A DNA stretch of 64,000 nt from Streptomyces sp. NBC_00193 (GCF_026342735.1 NZ_JAPEMM010000002.1:682001-746000); one strand, 5' to 3'. Counted from the stretch's first letter, positions 1 to 8,708 are shown. A program made the numbers and translations. The notes: generated from the letters alone by a model not told the origin.

Positions 1-154
1 GCCACCCCACCGCCCCCGCTCTCCACCGCTCCATCCAAACGCACTGGACTCATCCCGTAAGGGCTGTTTAGGATCATGTCGCGGCATCGCGTGTCGGTCA
101 CCGGCTGGGTGAGGCATGGAGGTGCCGAGACATGCCTTTCGGAGGCATCCACTC

Positions 155-544
155 ATGACGGTTCAGCTCAACCACACGATCATCCACTCCCGTGACCACC
201 GGGAGTCGGCCGAATTCCTGGCGTACTTCCTCGGCCTGGAAGTCGGAGCCCCCTGGGGCCCCTTCATCCCCGTCGAGACCGCCAACGGCGTCACCTTGGA
301 CTTCGCGAACATGGCCGCCGAGTCCATCACCCCGCAGCACTACGCGTTCCTCGTCTCCGATGCCGAGTTCGACGAGGCCTTCGAGAAGATCAAGCGGGCG
401 AGGATCACCTACTTCGCCGACCCGCACGGGCAGCGCCCCGGCGAGATCAACCACAACGACGGCGGCCGCGGCGTCTACTTCCAGGACCCCTCGGGCCACG
501 GCATGGAACTGATCACCGTCCCGTACGGCGGCTTCAAGCAGTAG
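155..544 (+). CDS. VOC-family (glyoxalase/dioxygenase fold) protein
   Basis: This 129-residue protein is a single vicinal-oxygen-chelate domain made of two beta-alpha-beta-beta-beta modules. The likely metal ligands are visible: His7 in the first strand, His62 in PQHYAFLV and Glu118 in GHGMELI, the usual H/H/E arrangement of glyoxalase, bleomycin-binding and dioxygenase relatives. The reaction cannot be told from sequence. The ATG at 155 is preferred over an upstream in-frame ATG at 116 because GGAGGC (141-146) lies eight bases before it and the VOC fold starts immediately. It stands alone, converging on the ABC transporter with a shared terminator between them. Probably cytosolic, as there is no signal peptide. 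Confidence 0.85.
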   Translation: MTVQLNHTIIHSRDHRESAEFLAYFLGLEVGAPWGPFIPVETANGVTLDFANMAAESITPQHYAFLVSDAEFDEAFEKIKRARITYFADPHGQRPGEINHNDGGRGVYFQDPSGHGMELITVPYGGFKQ

Positions 545-550
545 GACCCG

Positions 551-577
551 GGCCCGCCCGGCCTCGCCGGGCGGGCC
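551..577. terminator. Bidirectional intrinsic terminator
   Basis: A perfect 12-bp stem (GGCCCGCCCGGC with its complement) closes a 3-base loop between the stops of the convergent VOC gene (544) and the ABC ATPase gene (593). It has no long U tract, which is normal for high-GC actinomycetes, and could serve both transcripts. Confidence 0.75.
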
Positions 578-592
578 TCCTCCGCCGTCACC

Positions 593-1450
593 TCAGAACC
601 CCGTCCGTGCCCCGTCCTCCGGAAGGTAGACGATGTGCGGCGCTCCCGTCGTCGGGTGGGCGGCGATGCGGGTGCGTACCCCGTAGACCTCCGCCAGCAG
701 GGGCTCCGTCAGCACCTCCGCCGGAGTGCCGCAGGCCGCCACGCGGCCGCCGGCCAGGACGTACAGGCGGTCGCAGTACATCGCCGCCAGGTTGAGGTCG
801 TGCAGGACCAGCAAGGCGGTGGCCGGCAGGGCGCGGACCAGGCCGAGGATCTCCAGTTGGTAGCGGATGTCCAGGTGGTTGGTCGGTTCGTCCAGGGCGA
901 GCAGGCCTGGGTCCTGGACGAGGGCGCGGGCCACCAGGGCGCGCTGGCGTTCGCCGCCCGAGAGCCCGTCGAAGCGGCGGTCCGCGAGGGCGGCCGCGCC
1001 GACGGTGTCCAGGGCCAGCGCGACGCGGCGTACGTCGTCGGGTCCGTCCTGCTCCCAGAACCGCTTGTGCGGGCTGCGCCCCATGGCGACCACCTCGCGC
1101 ACGGTGAGCCCGAACGTCCCGGCCGCGTCCTGGGGCACGACCGCCACCCGCCGGGCGCGGTCCTTGACGCCCAGCGAGACCGCGTCCGCGCCGTCCAGCA
1201 GGACGCGCCCGCCGGTCGGGCGCAGGGCGCCGTAGACGCAGCGCAGCAGGGTCGTCTTGCCGCTGCCGTTGGGACCGACGACCCCGACCGTCTCGCCGGG
1301 ACGGGCGGTGAGGTCGATCCCGTGCAACAGCGGCTGCCCGTCGATCGCGTACCGCACGGCCTCGACGGCGAGTTCCGCAGGTCCAGCCTCCCCCGCAGAT
1401 CCCACCTGTCCTGCCTGCCCCACCTGCTGTTCTGCCCGTCCCATCGTCAT
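593..1450 (-). CDS. btuD: Cobalamin-type ABC transporter ATPase (BtuD-like)
   Basis: A 285-residue ABC ATPase of the FecE/BtuD class. Walker A GPNGSGKT lies at 59-66, the signature LSGGERQ at 163-169 and Walker B LLALDEPT at 183-190, followed by the D-loop. It would power the permease encoded just upstream. Its ATG at 1450 overlaps the permease stop as ATGA, so the two are translationally coupled. The first 25 or so residues are a Gly/Ala/Gln-rich tail not needed for the fold. By family alone this could be a siderophore importer. The cobalamin riboswitch at the head of the operon points to vitamin B12 or another corrinoid, so the gene symbol is an inference from context. Confidence 0.85.
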   Translation of the reverse strand: MTMGRAEQQVGQAGQVGSAGEAGPAELAVEAVRYAIDGQPLLHGIDLTARPGETVGVVGPNGSGKTTLLRCVYGALRPTGGRVLLDGADAVSLGVKDRARRVAVVPQDAAGTFGLTVREVVAMGRSPHKRFWEQDGPDDVRRVALALDTVGAAALADRRFDGLSGGERQRALVARALVQDPGLLALDEPTNHLDIRYQLEILGLVRALPATALLVLHDLNLAAMYCDRLYVLAGGRVAACGTPAEVLTEPLLAEVYGVRTRIAAHPTTGAPHIVYLPEDGARTGF

Positions 1451-2502
1451 CCCATGACCCCTTCGGTACGCGTGGACCTGCGCAGCATCCACAGGAAGAA
1501 CGGCCCGCCGACCAGCGCCGTGACCACGCCCACCGGGATCTCCTCCGGTGCGGCGGCGGTACGGGCGATCAGGTCGGCCAGGGTCAGGAACACCGCCCCG
1601 CCCAGCGCGGCCACGGGCAGCAGCGCCCGGTGCCCGGCTCCGACCGCCATCCGGGCGGCGTGCGGGACCATCAGCCCCACGAAGCCGATCGCCCCGCTGT
1701 AGGCCACCAGTACGCCGATGACCAGCGAGGTGAGGACGAACACGGCGGCCCGGAACCGGCCCGTGTCCAGGCCGAGCGTCTGGGCGCCCTCCTCCCCCGC
1801 GAGCAGCAGGTCGAGCGGCCGGGCCAGGGCGACGAGCAGCCCGGTGCCCAGGAGCAGGGCCCCCGCGGGCAGGGCCAGTTCGCTCCAGCGCGCCCCGCCC
1901 AGCCCGCCGAGGGTCCAGAACAGCACGCTGCGGATCTGATCGGGATGGGCGGCCAGCACCAGGATCAGGCTGGTCAGGGCGGACAGCACGTACTGGACGG
2001 CGACTCCGGCGAGGATCAGCCGGCCGGTGGTCATGGTGCCGCCGCGCCGGGCCATCGCGTAGACGGCGACGAGCGCGCCCATCGACCCGGCGAACGCGGC
2101 CAGCGGTACCGCGGCGCCGCCCGCGAAGCCGAGGAACCCGGCGCCGAAGACGATCACCAGCACCGCCCCGGCCGAGGCCCCGGAGGAGGCCCCGAGCAGG
2201 AACGGGTCGGCGAGCGGATTGCGCACGAGGGCCTGGAGCACGGTTCCCGCGACGGCGAGGCCCGCGCCGACGACGGCTCCGAGCAGGACGCGCGGCATGC
2301 GGACGTCCCACACGATCGCCCCGAAGGCGCCCGCTCCCCCGCCGGGTCCCGGCCCTGCGAGCACGATGTCGAGCACCTGTCCCGGAGGGATCCGTACCGG
2401 CCCCAGGGCCAGGCCCGCCAGGGCCGACACGGCCAGCGCGGCGGCGAGCAGGGCCAGTACGACCGGGGTACGGGTGAACGCGCGGGCGGCCCGGAGCCTC
2501 AC
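1447..2502 (-). CDS. btuC: Cobalamin-type ABC transporter permease (BtuC/FecCD family)
   Basis: A 351-residue FecCD-family permease with about nine to ten hydrophobic helices. It carries family landmarks such as GAVVGAGLAVAGTVLQALVRNPLADPFL in pieces around residues 65-95 and the GFVGLMVPHAAR segment that contacts the ATPase. Such permeases form homodimers in the inner membrane and pass iron-siderophore or cobalamin from the binding protein. The GTG start at 2502 overlaps the stop of the binding-protein gene as GTGA, and its own stop overlaps the ATPase start, so the three genes form one tightly coupled operon. The first in-frame residues (MRLRAARAFTRT) lead straight into the first membrane helix. 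Confidence 0.88.
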   Translation of the reverse strand: MRLRAARAFTRTPVVLALLAAALAVSALAGLALGPVRIPPGQVLDIVLAGPGPGGGAGAFGAIVWDVRMPRVLLGAVVGAGLAVAGTVLQALVRNPLADPFLLGASSGASAGAVLVIVFGAGFLGFAGGAAVPLAAFAGSMGALVAVYAMARRGGTMTTGRLILAGVAVQYVLSALTSLILVLAAHPDQIRSVLFWTLGGLGGARWSELALPAGALLLGTGLLVALARPLDLLLAGEEGAQTLGLDTGRFRAAVFVLTSLVIGVLVAYSGAIGFVGLMVPHAARMAVGAGHRALLPVAALGGAVFLTLADLIARTAAAPEEIPVGVVTALVGGPFFLWMLRRSTRTEGVMG

Positions 2503-3491
2503 GGGGCGGCGGGGTGGAGCTGGCCGCCCAGCGATTCGACGGCGTCGGCGACGCGTACGCCGAGCACGGCGGAGGACAGCGGCAGCACGACGAACCGCTG
2601 GTTCTTGACCGCGGGGACCTGCGCGAGCGCCGGGTCGTTCAGCAGGCGCTGCTTCTTGGCTTCGACGGTGGTGCCGCCGTAGTCGTAGATGAGGACGACC
2701 TCGGGCTTGCGCTCGATGACCTTCTCCCACGACACGTCGCCGAAGGTGTCGTCGAGGTCGGCGAACACGTTCGTGCCGCCCGCCAGCGCGACGATCTCGT
2801 TGCCGATGCCCTTGCCGCCCGAGGTGAAGGCGGAGGCCTCGCCCGAGTCGTAGACGAAGACGGCGGGCTTGGCCCGGTCCTTCACGCGCGCGCTGACGGC
2901 CTCGATGCGGCGCTGTTCGTCCGCGATGAGGCGTTCGCCGCGCTCGGGCACGCCGAAGGTCCTCGCCACCTCGGTGATTTCGGTCCTGAGCTGGTCGAGT
3001 CCGACCTTGCCCTCGGTGCAGTACTCCACGCTGAGACGGGAGTTGATGCCGGACTTCGCGAGTCCCTCGCGGTCGCGGCCCTGCGCCTTGTCGAAGGCGC
3101 TGGAGTAACCCCCGTACACGAAGTCGGGGTTGGCTCCGAGGAGGATCTCCTTGGAGGGGTACTCCTTCGCCAGCACCTTGATCTTGTCGTACGCGGGCCG
3201 GTAGGCGGGCAGTACGGCGTCGTCCAGGTAGGCCGTCCCGACCGTCTTTCCCTCCAGGCCGAGGGCCAGGAGGATCTCGGTCGCGTGCTGGTTCATCGCG
3301 ACCGCACGCTGCGGCGGTGCCTGATAGGTGCTGGTGACACCGCAGTTGGTGACCGTGTACGGGAATCCGGGCGCGATGCCCGCCGCCGCCTTCGCGTCCT
3401 GCGCCGCGGGTGATCCTCCGCACGCGGCCAGCGGTATCAGGAGGGGGACGGGCAGGAGCGCGCGCAGCAGCGCACGGGGGTACGAAGACAT
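2499..3491 (-). CDS. btuF: Corrinoid/iron-complex binding lipoprotein (BtuF-like)
   Basis: A 330-residue extracytoplasmic solute-binding protein of the class III (BtuF/FhuD) type. A signal peptide ends in the lipobox LAAC with Cys24 as the lipidation site, so it is tethered to the outer face of the membrane. Two lobes joined by a long helix are expected. The conserved first-lobe segment with NQHATEILLALGLEGKTVG is visible near residues 75-95. It is the first gene of btuF-btuC-btuD. The untranslated leader upstream carries a cobalamin riboswitch, so expression should fall when adenosyl- or other cobalamin is abundant. A siderophore ligand is possible by family but less likely with that leader. 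Confidence 0.85.
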   Translation of the reverse strand: MSSYPRALLRALLPVPLLIPLAACGGSPAAQDAKAAAGIAPGFPYTVTNCGVTSTYQAPPQRAVAMNQHATEILLALGLEGKTVGTAYLDDAVLPAYRPAYDKIKVLAKEYPSKEILLGANPDFVYGGYSSAFDKAQGRDREGLAKSGINSRLSVEYCTEGKVGLDQLRTEITEVARTFGVPERGERLIADEQRRIEAVSARVKDRAKPAVFVYDSGEASAFTSGGKGIGNEIVALAGGTNVFADLDDTFGDVSWEKVIERKPEVVLIYDYGGTTVEAKKQRLLNDPALAQVPAVKNQRFVVLPLSSAVLGVRVADAVESLGGQLHPAAP

Positions 3492-3537
3492 GGTGAAGCC
3501 TCTCCGGGGGATCCGCGTCCCCTGGTCGAACCGAAAG

Positions 3538-3642
3538 AGGCGGTGCGTCAGTGTCTGACTCCCGGGTCCCCGCGCGGGGGGTGTCCGGTCACAGTGGCGG
3601 GACCGCACCGGATTCGCACCGGTTTCCTGTCCTGCACCGCCT
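3538..3642 (-). ncRNA. Cobalamin riboswitch
   Basis: Read on the minus strand, the leader holds the conserved cobalamin core GGTGCGAATCCG, then the GCCACTGTGACC segment, and a B12-box-like GAGTCAGACACTGACG. A perfect 9-bp P1 helix (AGGCGGTGC with GCACCGCCT) encloses the element at 3634-3642 and 3538-3546. It lies 47 bases upstream of the btuF start codon, where it can sequester translation or transcription signals on ligand binding. It is on the short side for the family, as the arm between core and B12 box is small. Confidence 0.88.
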
Positions 3643-3676
3643 GGATAACCCGGCCCAGTGTGCCAGAAGGGCGACG

Positions 3677-4639
3677 TCAGCGGTGCGCGCGCACCGCACC
3701 GGCGGCCCGGGAGGCGAGGGTGCGCAGCGCCTCGTCGGAGGGTGATCCCGGCTCGGCGGTGTAGAGGTAGAGGGTCTGGTCGGGGTCGTCGGGGAAGGCG
3801 AAGGACTCGTACTCCAGGGCCAGTTCGCCGACGACGGGGTGCCGGAAGCGCTTGGTCCCGTGGGTGTGTTCGAGCACGTCGTGCCCGGCCCACCAGCGTC
3901 GGAAGTCCCCGTCGAGCGCGCCCAGTTCCTCGACGAGCGGGCTCAGATCCGGATCGTACGGGTGCCGGCCCGCGTAGAACCGCAGCGCGGCGACGGCTGC
4001 GCGCGCGGCGCCCTCCCAGTCGGCGAAGAGCCCGCGGGCGGCGGGGTCGAGGAAGAGGAACCGCGCCAGGTTGCGCCCGCGTCGACCGGGCGCGCCCGGC
4101 TCCGGCGCGTCCGACTCCGGGGCGCGGGGCGCTGCCGCGCCGAAGTCGGCGTACAGGGCCTCCGCGAGCCGGTTCGCGGCCAGGACCTCGAGCCGGCGCC
4201 CCATGATCATCGCCGGGGTGCCGTCCTCCAGGGCGTCCAGCACCCGGTACAGGCCCGCCCGGACCCGCTGCGGGCCGGCGGCGTCCGCGGGGCCGGGAGC
4301 TCCGGCCGCCGCGCCGGCGGCGCGCCCGGGCCCGGGGGCCCGCTGCGGACGGGCCAGATCGAAGAGGTGGGACCGCTCGGTGGCGTCGAGCCGCAGCGCC
4401 CGGGCCACGGCGTCCAGGACCTCATCGGAGACGTGCTGGGTGCGCCCCTGCTCCAGCCGCGTGTAGTAGTCGACGCTGACCCCCGCAAGCTGCGCGACCT
4501 CCTCCCGCCGCAACCCGGGCACGCGCCGCCTCCCCGGGTGAGCGGCGACCCCCACCTCCTCGGGACCGATCCGGGCACGCCGGGAACGCAGGAAGTCCCG
4601 CAGGTCGGAACGGGGCTCGCGCCCGGCGGTGGCGTTCAT
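3677..4639 (-). CDS. XRE-family regulator with MmyB-like ligand domain
   Basis: A 320-residue regulator. An N-terminal Cro/CI-type helix-turn-helix covers about residues 12-80 with the core PGLRREEVAQLAGVSVDYY followed by TRLEQGR. The C-terminal part has the MmyB-like PAS-fold sequence (RVLDALEDGTPAMIMGRRLEVLAANRLAEAL in pieces) that in relatives binds a fatty-acid-like ligand. An Ala/Gly/Pro-rich linker joins the two. Many relatives control a neighbouring dehydrogenase gene. Here the upstream neighbour on the other strand is only a short coding remnant ended by an insertion sequence, so the original target may have been lost. ATG at 4639; no convincing alternative start. Confidence 0.85.
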   Translation of the reverse strand: MNATAGREPRSDLRDFLRSRRARIGPEEVGVAAHPGRRRVPGLRREEVAQLAGVSVDYYTRLEQGRTQHVSDEVLDAVARALRLDATERSHLFDLARPQRAPGPGRAAGAAAGAPGPADAAGPQRVRAGLYRVLDALEDGTPAMIMGRRLEVLAANRLAEALYADFGAAAPRAPESDAPEPGAPGRRGRNLARFLFLDPAARGLFADWEGAARAAVAALRFYAGRHPYDPDLSPLVEELGALDGDFRRWWAGHDVLEHTHGTKRFRHPVVGELALEYESFAFPDDPDQTLYLYTAEPGSPSDEALRTLASRAAGAVRAHR

Positions 4640-4670
4640 TCCCCCAGGCTAGGCGTTCCCCCGGACTTCC

Positions 4671-4770
4671 TCCGCCATCTACCTGGCCGCGCCGAACAAG
4701 ATCGGCCCCGAGATCGCCAACGGCCAGGGCCCGGCCAAGCGAGTGGCCGGCGCGGACCAGCACTGCGCTA
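4671..4770 (+). pseudogene. Possible coding remnant cut by the IS element
   Basis: Upstream of the XRE regulator a short plus-strand frame reads SAIYLAAPNKIGPEIANGQG and continues through AKRVAGADQHCA, with the codon bias of real Streptomyces genes, and runs into the left end of the IS. No start codon is visible and a stop lies about 15 codons before it. It may be the tail of a deleted gene. I do not recognise the family, and chance codon bias cannot be excluded. Confidence 0.3.
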
Positions 4771-4789
4771 GGCAGTGTCTGACAAATGA

Positions 4790-5340
4790 TCACGGACTGG
4801 TTTCGCGGAGCCAGAGGATCAGCGAGGCCAGGACGACTCCGGCGCGGTAGCGGTCGGCGAGCTTGTCGAACCTGGTCGCGATCGCGCGGAACTGCTTGAG
4901 GCGCGCGAAGCATCGTTCGACCACGTTGCGGTCGCGGTAGACCTCCTTGTCGAAGGCGGGCGGCCGGCCGCCGAGGCGCCCTCGGCGCCGGCGGTTGGCC
5001 GCTTGGTCGCGGCGCTCGGGGATCGTGACGGCGATGCCCCGACGCCGCAGCAGGTGGCGGATCGCCCGGCTGGAATAGGCCTTGTCGCCCAGAACCCGGG
5101 TCGGTGTCGTGCGCGGGCGGCCGGCGTCGGCTCGCGGAACGCGGATCCCGTCGAGGACCTCACCGAAGGCGGTGGCGTCGTTGACGTTGCCGGGCGTGAG
5201 CACGATGGACAGGGGCAGGCCCCGGCCGTCGACGGCGAGGTGGACCTTGGTGGTCAGCCCGCCTCGGGACCGGCCGAGGGCCTGGCGCGTCTGCGAGCGG
5301 CCCGAATCTTCCAGTTCGTCCCCGTCTGTGGCCCCTTTTT
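4790..5340 (-). CDS. IS5-family transposase, orfB part (DDE catalytic)
   Basis: The downstream frame of the transposase, expressed as a fusion with orfA by a -1 shift. It contains GRSRGGLTTKVHLAVDGRGL, the second catalytic Asp in VLGDKAYSS and the catalytic Glu in NVVERCFARLKQFRAIATRF, ending in VLASLILWLRE. These are the typical IS427-subgroup landmarks. No good start codon with a ribosome site precedes this frame near its homologous beginning, which supports frameshift expression. The 5' limit given here is the shift site, not a start codon. Confidence 0.85.
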
Positions 5341-5679
5341 GCGTGCGCCCGCGGCGTGCTGGTGGGCGCGGTTGACGGTGGAGTCGACGGCGACGGTCCA
5401 CTCCACCCGGCCCACCGCGTCGTCGCGGACCTGCACGTGCTCCAACAGCCTTGCCCACGTGCCGTCCGTCTCCCAGCGGGCGAACCGCTCGTAGACGGTC
5501 TGCCACGGCCCATACCGCTCGGGCAGGTCACGCCACGGAGCCCCGGTCCGCAACCGCCACAGCACACCATTGACCACCTGCCGGTGGTCACGCCACGGCC
5601 GACCACGCCCGTCCACCTGCGGCAACAAGGGCTCTATCCGCTCCCACGCCGCGTCCGCCAACTCACCTCGACCTGCCAC
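5254..5679 (-). CDS. IS5-family transposase, orfA part
   Basis: A 141-residue frame that begins MAGRGELADAAWERIEPLLP and contains the DUF4096-type DNA-binding region (WRDLPERYGPWQTVYERF) and the first catalytic Asp in VAVDSTVNRAH. The overlap with orfB holds the A-rich run GCAAAAAGGGG (minus strand, around 5332-5342), at which a -1 shift would join RKKG to the orfB frame. Such programmed shifts are known for many IS5-family members. The fused product would be roughly 270 residues, the usual size. Confidence 0.87.
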   Translation of the reverse strand: MAGRGELADAAWERIEPLLPQVDGRGRPWRDHRQVVNGVLWRLRTGAPWRDLPERYGPWQTVYERFARWETDGTWARLLEHVQVRDDAVGRVEWTVAVDSTVNRAHQHAAGARKKGPQTGTNWKIRAARRRARPSAGPEAG

Positions 5680-5701
5680 AAGATCAATTATCAGACAGGC
5701 C

Positions 5702-8253
5702 TTAGAAGAGACCCTTGTAGCCGCCGAACCCGCTGGCGATCTTCGTGGTCGCCAGCAGACCGCCCTTGCCGTCGCCGCTGTTCCGCAGCAGCTCGCCCGC
5801 CTTGTTCCGGGATACGACGTCGGCCTTGCCCTCGCCGCTGATGTCGCCGACGCCGATGAACTGCACCCGGCCGTCGGCCCAGCCGGCCTCGTTGACCTGC
5901 ACCCGCGCCCTGAAGGTGCCGTTGCCGACCCCGTCGATCCGCCACAGGGTGTTTGCCGCGTCCACGGTCAGCAGATCCCCGTGACCGTCGCCGTTGAGAT
6001 CACCGGCCCCGACGACCTGCTTGTACGCCTTCCAGCCCCCGGGGAGCTTGACCCGCGGCTTGAACACCGCACCCGCGTCCTGCGCGAAAAGGTAGAGGTA
6101 CCCGGTCGCGCTCTCCCGTGCGAGCAGGTCCGCCCGCCCGTCGCCGGTGAGGTCACCGGCCGAGGTCAGGACGTCGTACGCGTCGAAGCCACTGCCCAGC
6201 GACTTCGAGCCCAGCGAGGCCGGCACCCCCGACCCGCAGGCCGGCTGGTACAGGCGCAGCGTGCCGGCCGAGTTCCGTACCAGGACGTCGTTGCACCGGT
6301 CGCCGTTCATGTCCCCGAACGGTACGGCCGTAGACGTGGCCGGCCATCCGGCACCGGTCGCCCTCGTCCTGGTCAGACCGCCCTTGCCGTCGCCCCCGTG
6401 AAAGGCCAGCACACCCGCGGAGTCCAGCGTCGCCAGATCACCGAACCCGTCCTTGCCCGTCAGGTCACGGTAGGCCGCGCTGCCACCGGTGAGCTGCACC
6501 GTTCCGGTGGAGTGCAGGACGCCGTCCTTCTCCCATGCCACGAAGCCGTTGCCCAGACGGGCGTCGTTGTGCTCCGGGAGCGCCACCTTGGCCTTCGAGG
6601 AAGTGTCGTAGACGCCCGCCTTCGCGTCGCACTTCCAGTAGACGGAGCTGCCCCACGCCTCCAGGGCCTTGATGTCGCAGTTCGCGACCGTGTGCGTGCG
6701 CACCACGGCGCCGGTCCGCGCATCCACCGCTTCAACGGTGCCGTTGGACTTCTCCCGCCACAGCCAGTGCCCGGACAGTGAGAAGACACCGTCGGGCACC
6801 GGGACGGGGCCGACGTGCTTGCGTCGGTCCAGGTCGACGACCTCCACCGGCCGCGGCTTCGGCCCCGATCCCCGTACGTACGCCGCGAAGCGGCCCGACG
6901 CCTGCACGGAGTAGGGGTCGGTCGCGACGCTGTCCGTCGACCGCTTCCCGTCCGCGGTGAAGTGGTCGACCGACTGGTTGGTCGCCATCACCACGCCACC
7001 TTCCCCCGTGGCCACCACGGGGTGGACGGAAAGGCTGTAGTAGAGGCTGCCCTTCGGGTGGCGACGCCAGCTGCCGGCCTGCGGAGCGCCGGTGGCGGGC
7101 ATGGCGTACTCGAGGAGCCAGGAGGGCCTCAAAGGGGTGTGGTCGACAGTATGGAGACGTCCGTTCTCCATACTCATGTTCGACAACGAGATCTTCAGCG
7201 GCGGAGCGTCCCACTGCGGCACGGCTGCGGACTTGCCGTCCTGGCCCACCTGGACGGCGTAGATGGTCTGCTCAGGGCCGTGTTCCCGCCGTCGACGACG
7301 AGGCGGTCCCCGATCACCGGGAACAGCGCGGAACCCGTCCTGTTCAGGAGCTTGCGGGCAGGACCCCCGTTCAAGGGCCGAGCGAACAGGCCTCCGGACT
7401 CGTGCACCAGCAGTTCGTTCGCCACCACGCCACCGACGGTGGGTCCCGAGTCGGAGTTCGGCTCGGCTTCCCACGTCAAGGACTTCCCGTCCGACTCGGC
7501 CAGGGACCCCCTGGTGTCCCAGGCCTTCGCTTCGATCGTGGTGGTGGTCGACTGCGAGATGGATTGCCGGACCAGCCAGTCGCCCTTGACCCGGGCCCCG
7601 GGCGGGGCGGGTCGGGCGTCCTTGCCCGGCGCCAGCCAGGTCCGTTGCCCACCGACGCCCGAAGAGAGCAGCAAGGCGCCTGCGGCACTACTGGTGTCCA
7701 CGTATGAACTGGTGGAGACCCCGGCGATCAGCCGGTCGACCAGACTGCCGTTCTCCAGGGTCAGCCAGTGCCAGCCCGGATCCCCGGAGAAGCTCAGCGT
7801 GAGCAGTGCGTCGCCGACCACTGCCTTCAATGACTGGGTTTCCGGGAGCGTGATGGTCTTGGTCGATCCGTCCCGCATGTCACGGAAGGCCACATGGTCG
7901 TCCGAGAGGTCCCACCGGGTCACGGCGATGGTGTTCGGGCCCGCCTCGAACGGCTGCCGGCCGGGTATCACGGAGAATTCGGTGGCCCGAGTGCTCCCGT
8001 AGGCGCGCCAGACGAACGCCTCCGAGGTGGCTCCCTGCATCAGGTAGCCCGACTGCGTCGCCAGATAGGCACGCGCTGCCAGGTCCGCGGTCGTCCGCCC
8101 GGGTATCACGTACTCGGCGAGCGGCGCCGGATTCTCTGCGGCGGCCGCCGATCCGAGTGCGACGGTCGGCAGAGCCGAGGTGCCCAGGACAGCAGCGAAG
8201 ACGATGGCGGCGGCCGTACGCCTTCTGCCCGCTTTGGAGGTGCTTGCGCCCAT
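5702..8253 (-). pseudogene. Secreted FG-GAP/VCBS repeat protein, frameshifted
   Basis: Two frames together encode one protein of about 850 residues. The N-terminal frame (8253 to about 7276) starts MGASTSKAGRRRTAAAIVF, a secretion signal, and carries beta-rich sequence like a propeller. The C-terminal frame (about 7273 to 5702) continues it and ends in at least four FG-GAP-type repeats, for example GDMNGDRCNDVLVRNSAG and GDLTGDGRADLLARES. The frames change at 7273-7276, where one base appears to be missing, so the reading stops early at 7195 unless the base is a sequencing error. The start at 8253 has GGGGA eight bases before it, better than the in-frame ATG at 8274. Its stop codon TAA is formed by the target duplication plus the last IS base. 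Function is probably cell-surface or extracellular binding. Confidence 0.75.
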
Positions 8254-8518
8254 CAACAGATCCCCGATACCCATACAACCGCTTGGTTGCCCCGGGGGGA
8301 GGGTAGTTGGCGTCCTGCGCGTCCAGTCAGCTGGGGTGTTGGCCGGTTCATCGGGAGGATCCTGCTGCGGCCCGGTCCGCGGCCGGTAGCCGGCCGGGCT
8401 CTGGCGCGGTCCGCACAACAGCCGTGAACACCACCGATGGCAAGGCGTTCCCCGCCGACATACCCGGCCTGACCCGCGCCAGGCCACCATCCTGACCCAC
8501 TGGATTCCCGGTACGAAG
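8254..8518. other. Intergenic stretch with no recognised gene
   Basis: This stretch between the FG-GAP gene start and the tRNA terminator lacks a convincing gene. A 62-codon plus-strand frame (8307-8495) has no ribosome site and no recognised motif. The part next to 8253 must hold the FG-GAP promoter. Confidence 0.5.
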
Positions 8519-8550
8519 AAGCCCCCCGGCCGATCACGGCCGGGGGGCTT
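8519..8550 (-). terminator. Terminator of the tRNA-Trp transcript
   Basis: A perfect 14-bp stem (AAGCCCCCCGGCCG with its complement) with a 4-base loop lies 32 bases beyond the tRNA 3' end. On the minus strand it is followed by CTTC-type pyrimidines. It is the strongest hairpin nearby. Confidence 0.85.
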
Positions 8551-8581
8551 GGAACAGGTTTTCACCTGTTGCTTGCTCTTG

Positions 8582-8654
8582 CAGGGGCGGCAGGGCTCGA
8601 ACCTACGACAACCGGTTTTGGAGACCGGTGCTCTACCAACTGAGCTACGCCCCT
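8582..8654 (-). tRNA. tRNA-Trp (anticodon CCA)
   Basis: A complete 73-base cloverleaf reads from 8654 downward. The acceptor stem AGGGGCG pairs with CGCCCCT and the D arm is GCTCAGTTGGTAGAGC. The anticodon stem-loop CCGGT-CTCCAAA-ACCGG gives anticodon CCA, and the T arm contains GGTTCGAGCCC-type sequence. The discriminator is G and CCA is not encoded. It therefore decodes UGG (tryptophan). A terminator follows. tRNA 3' ends are common integration sites, but no duplicate of this end is seen in the window. Confidence 0.95.
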
Positions 8655-8708
8655 TCGGTGAGACCAACCATGCCATGCCGCACTCCGAAGATCCACTGAA
8701 TTCGGTGG

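Larger units (their letters stand above)
4771..5702 (-). mobile_element. IS5-family insertion sequence (IS427-like), complete
   Basis: A 932-bp element with imperfect terminal inverted repeats: the left end contains TGTCTGACAAATGATC and the right end, inverted, TGTCTGATAATTGATC, each five bases inside the boundary. It is flanked by a TA duplication (4769-4770 and 5703-5704) within what was a CTAG target. It encodes a two-frame transposase. Both ends and both frames are intact, so it may be active. Its right end abuts, and completes, the stop codon of the neighbouring FG-GAP gene. Confidence 0.9.

Noticed and set aside
593..3491. An iron-siderophore importer.
   Set aside because: The protein families allow it, but the cobalamin riboswitch at the head of the operon favours a corrinoid substrate.
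8307..8495. A 62-codon plus-strand frame in the gap before tRNA-Trp.
   Set aside because: No ribosome site, no known motif, and no sign of conservation can be seen.
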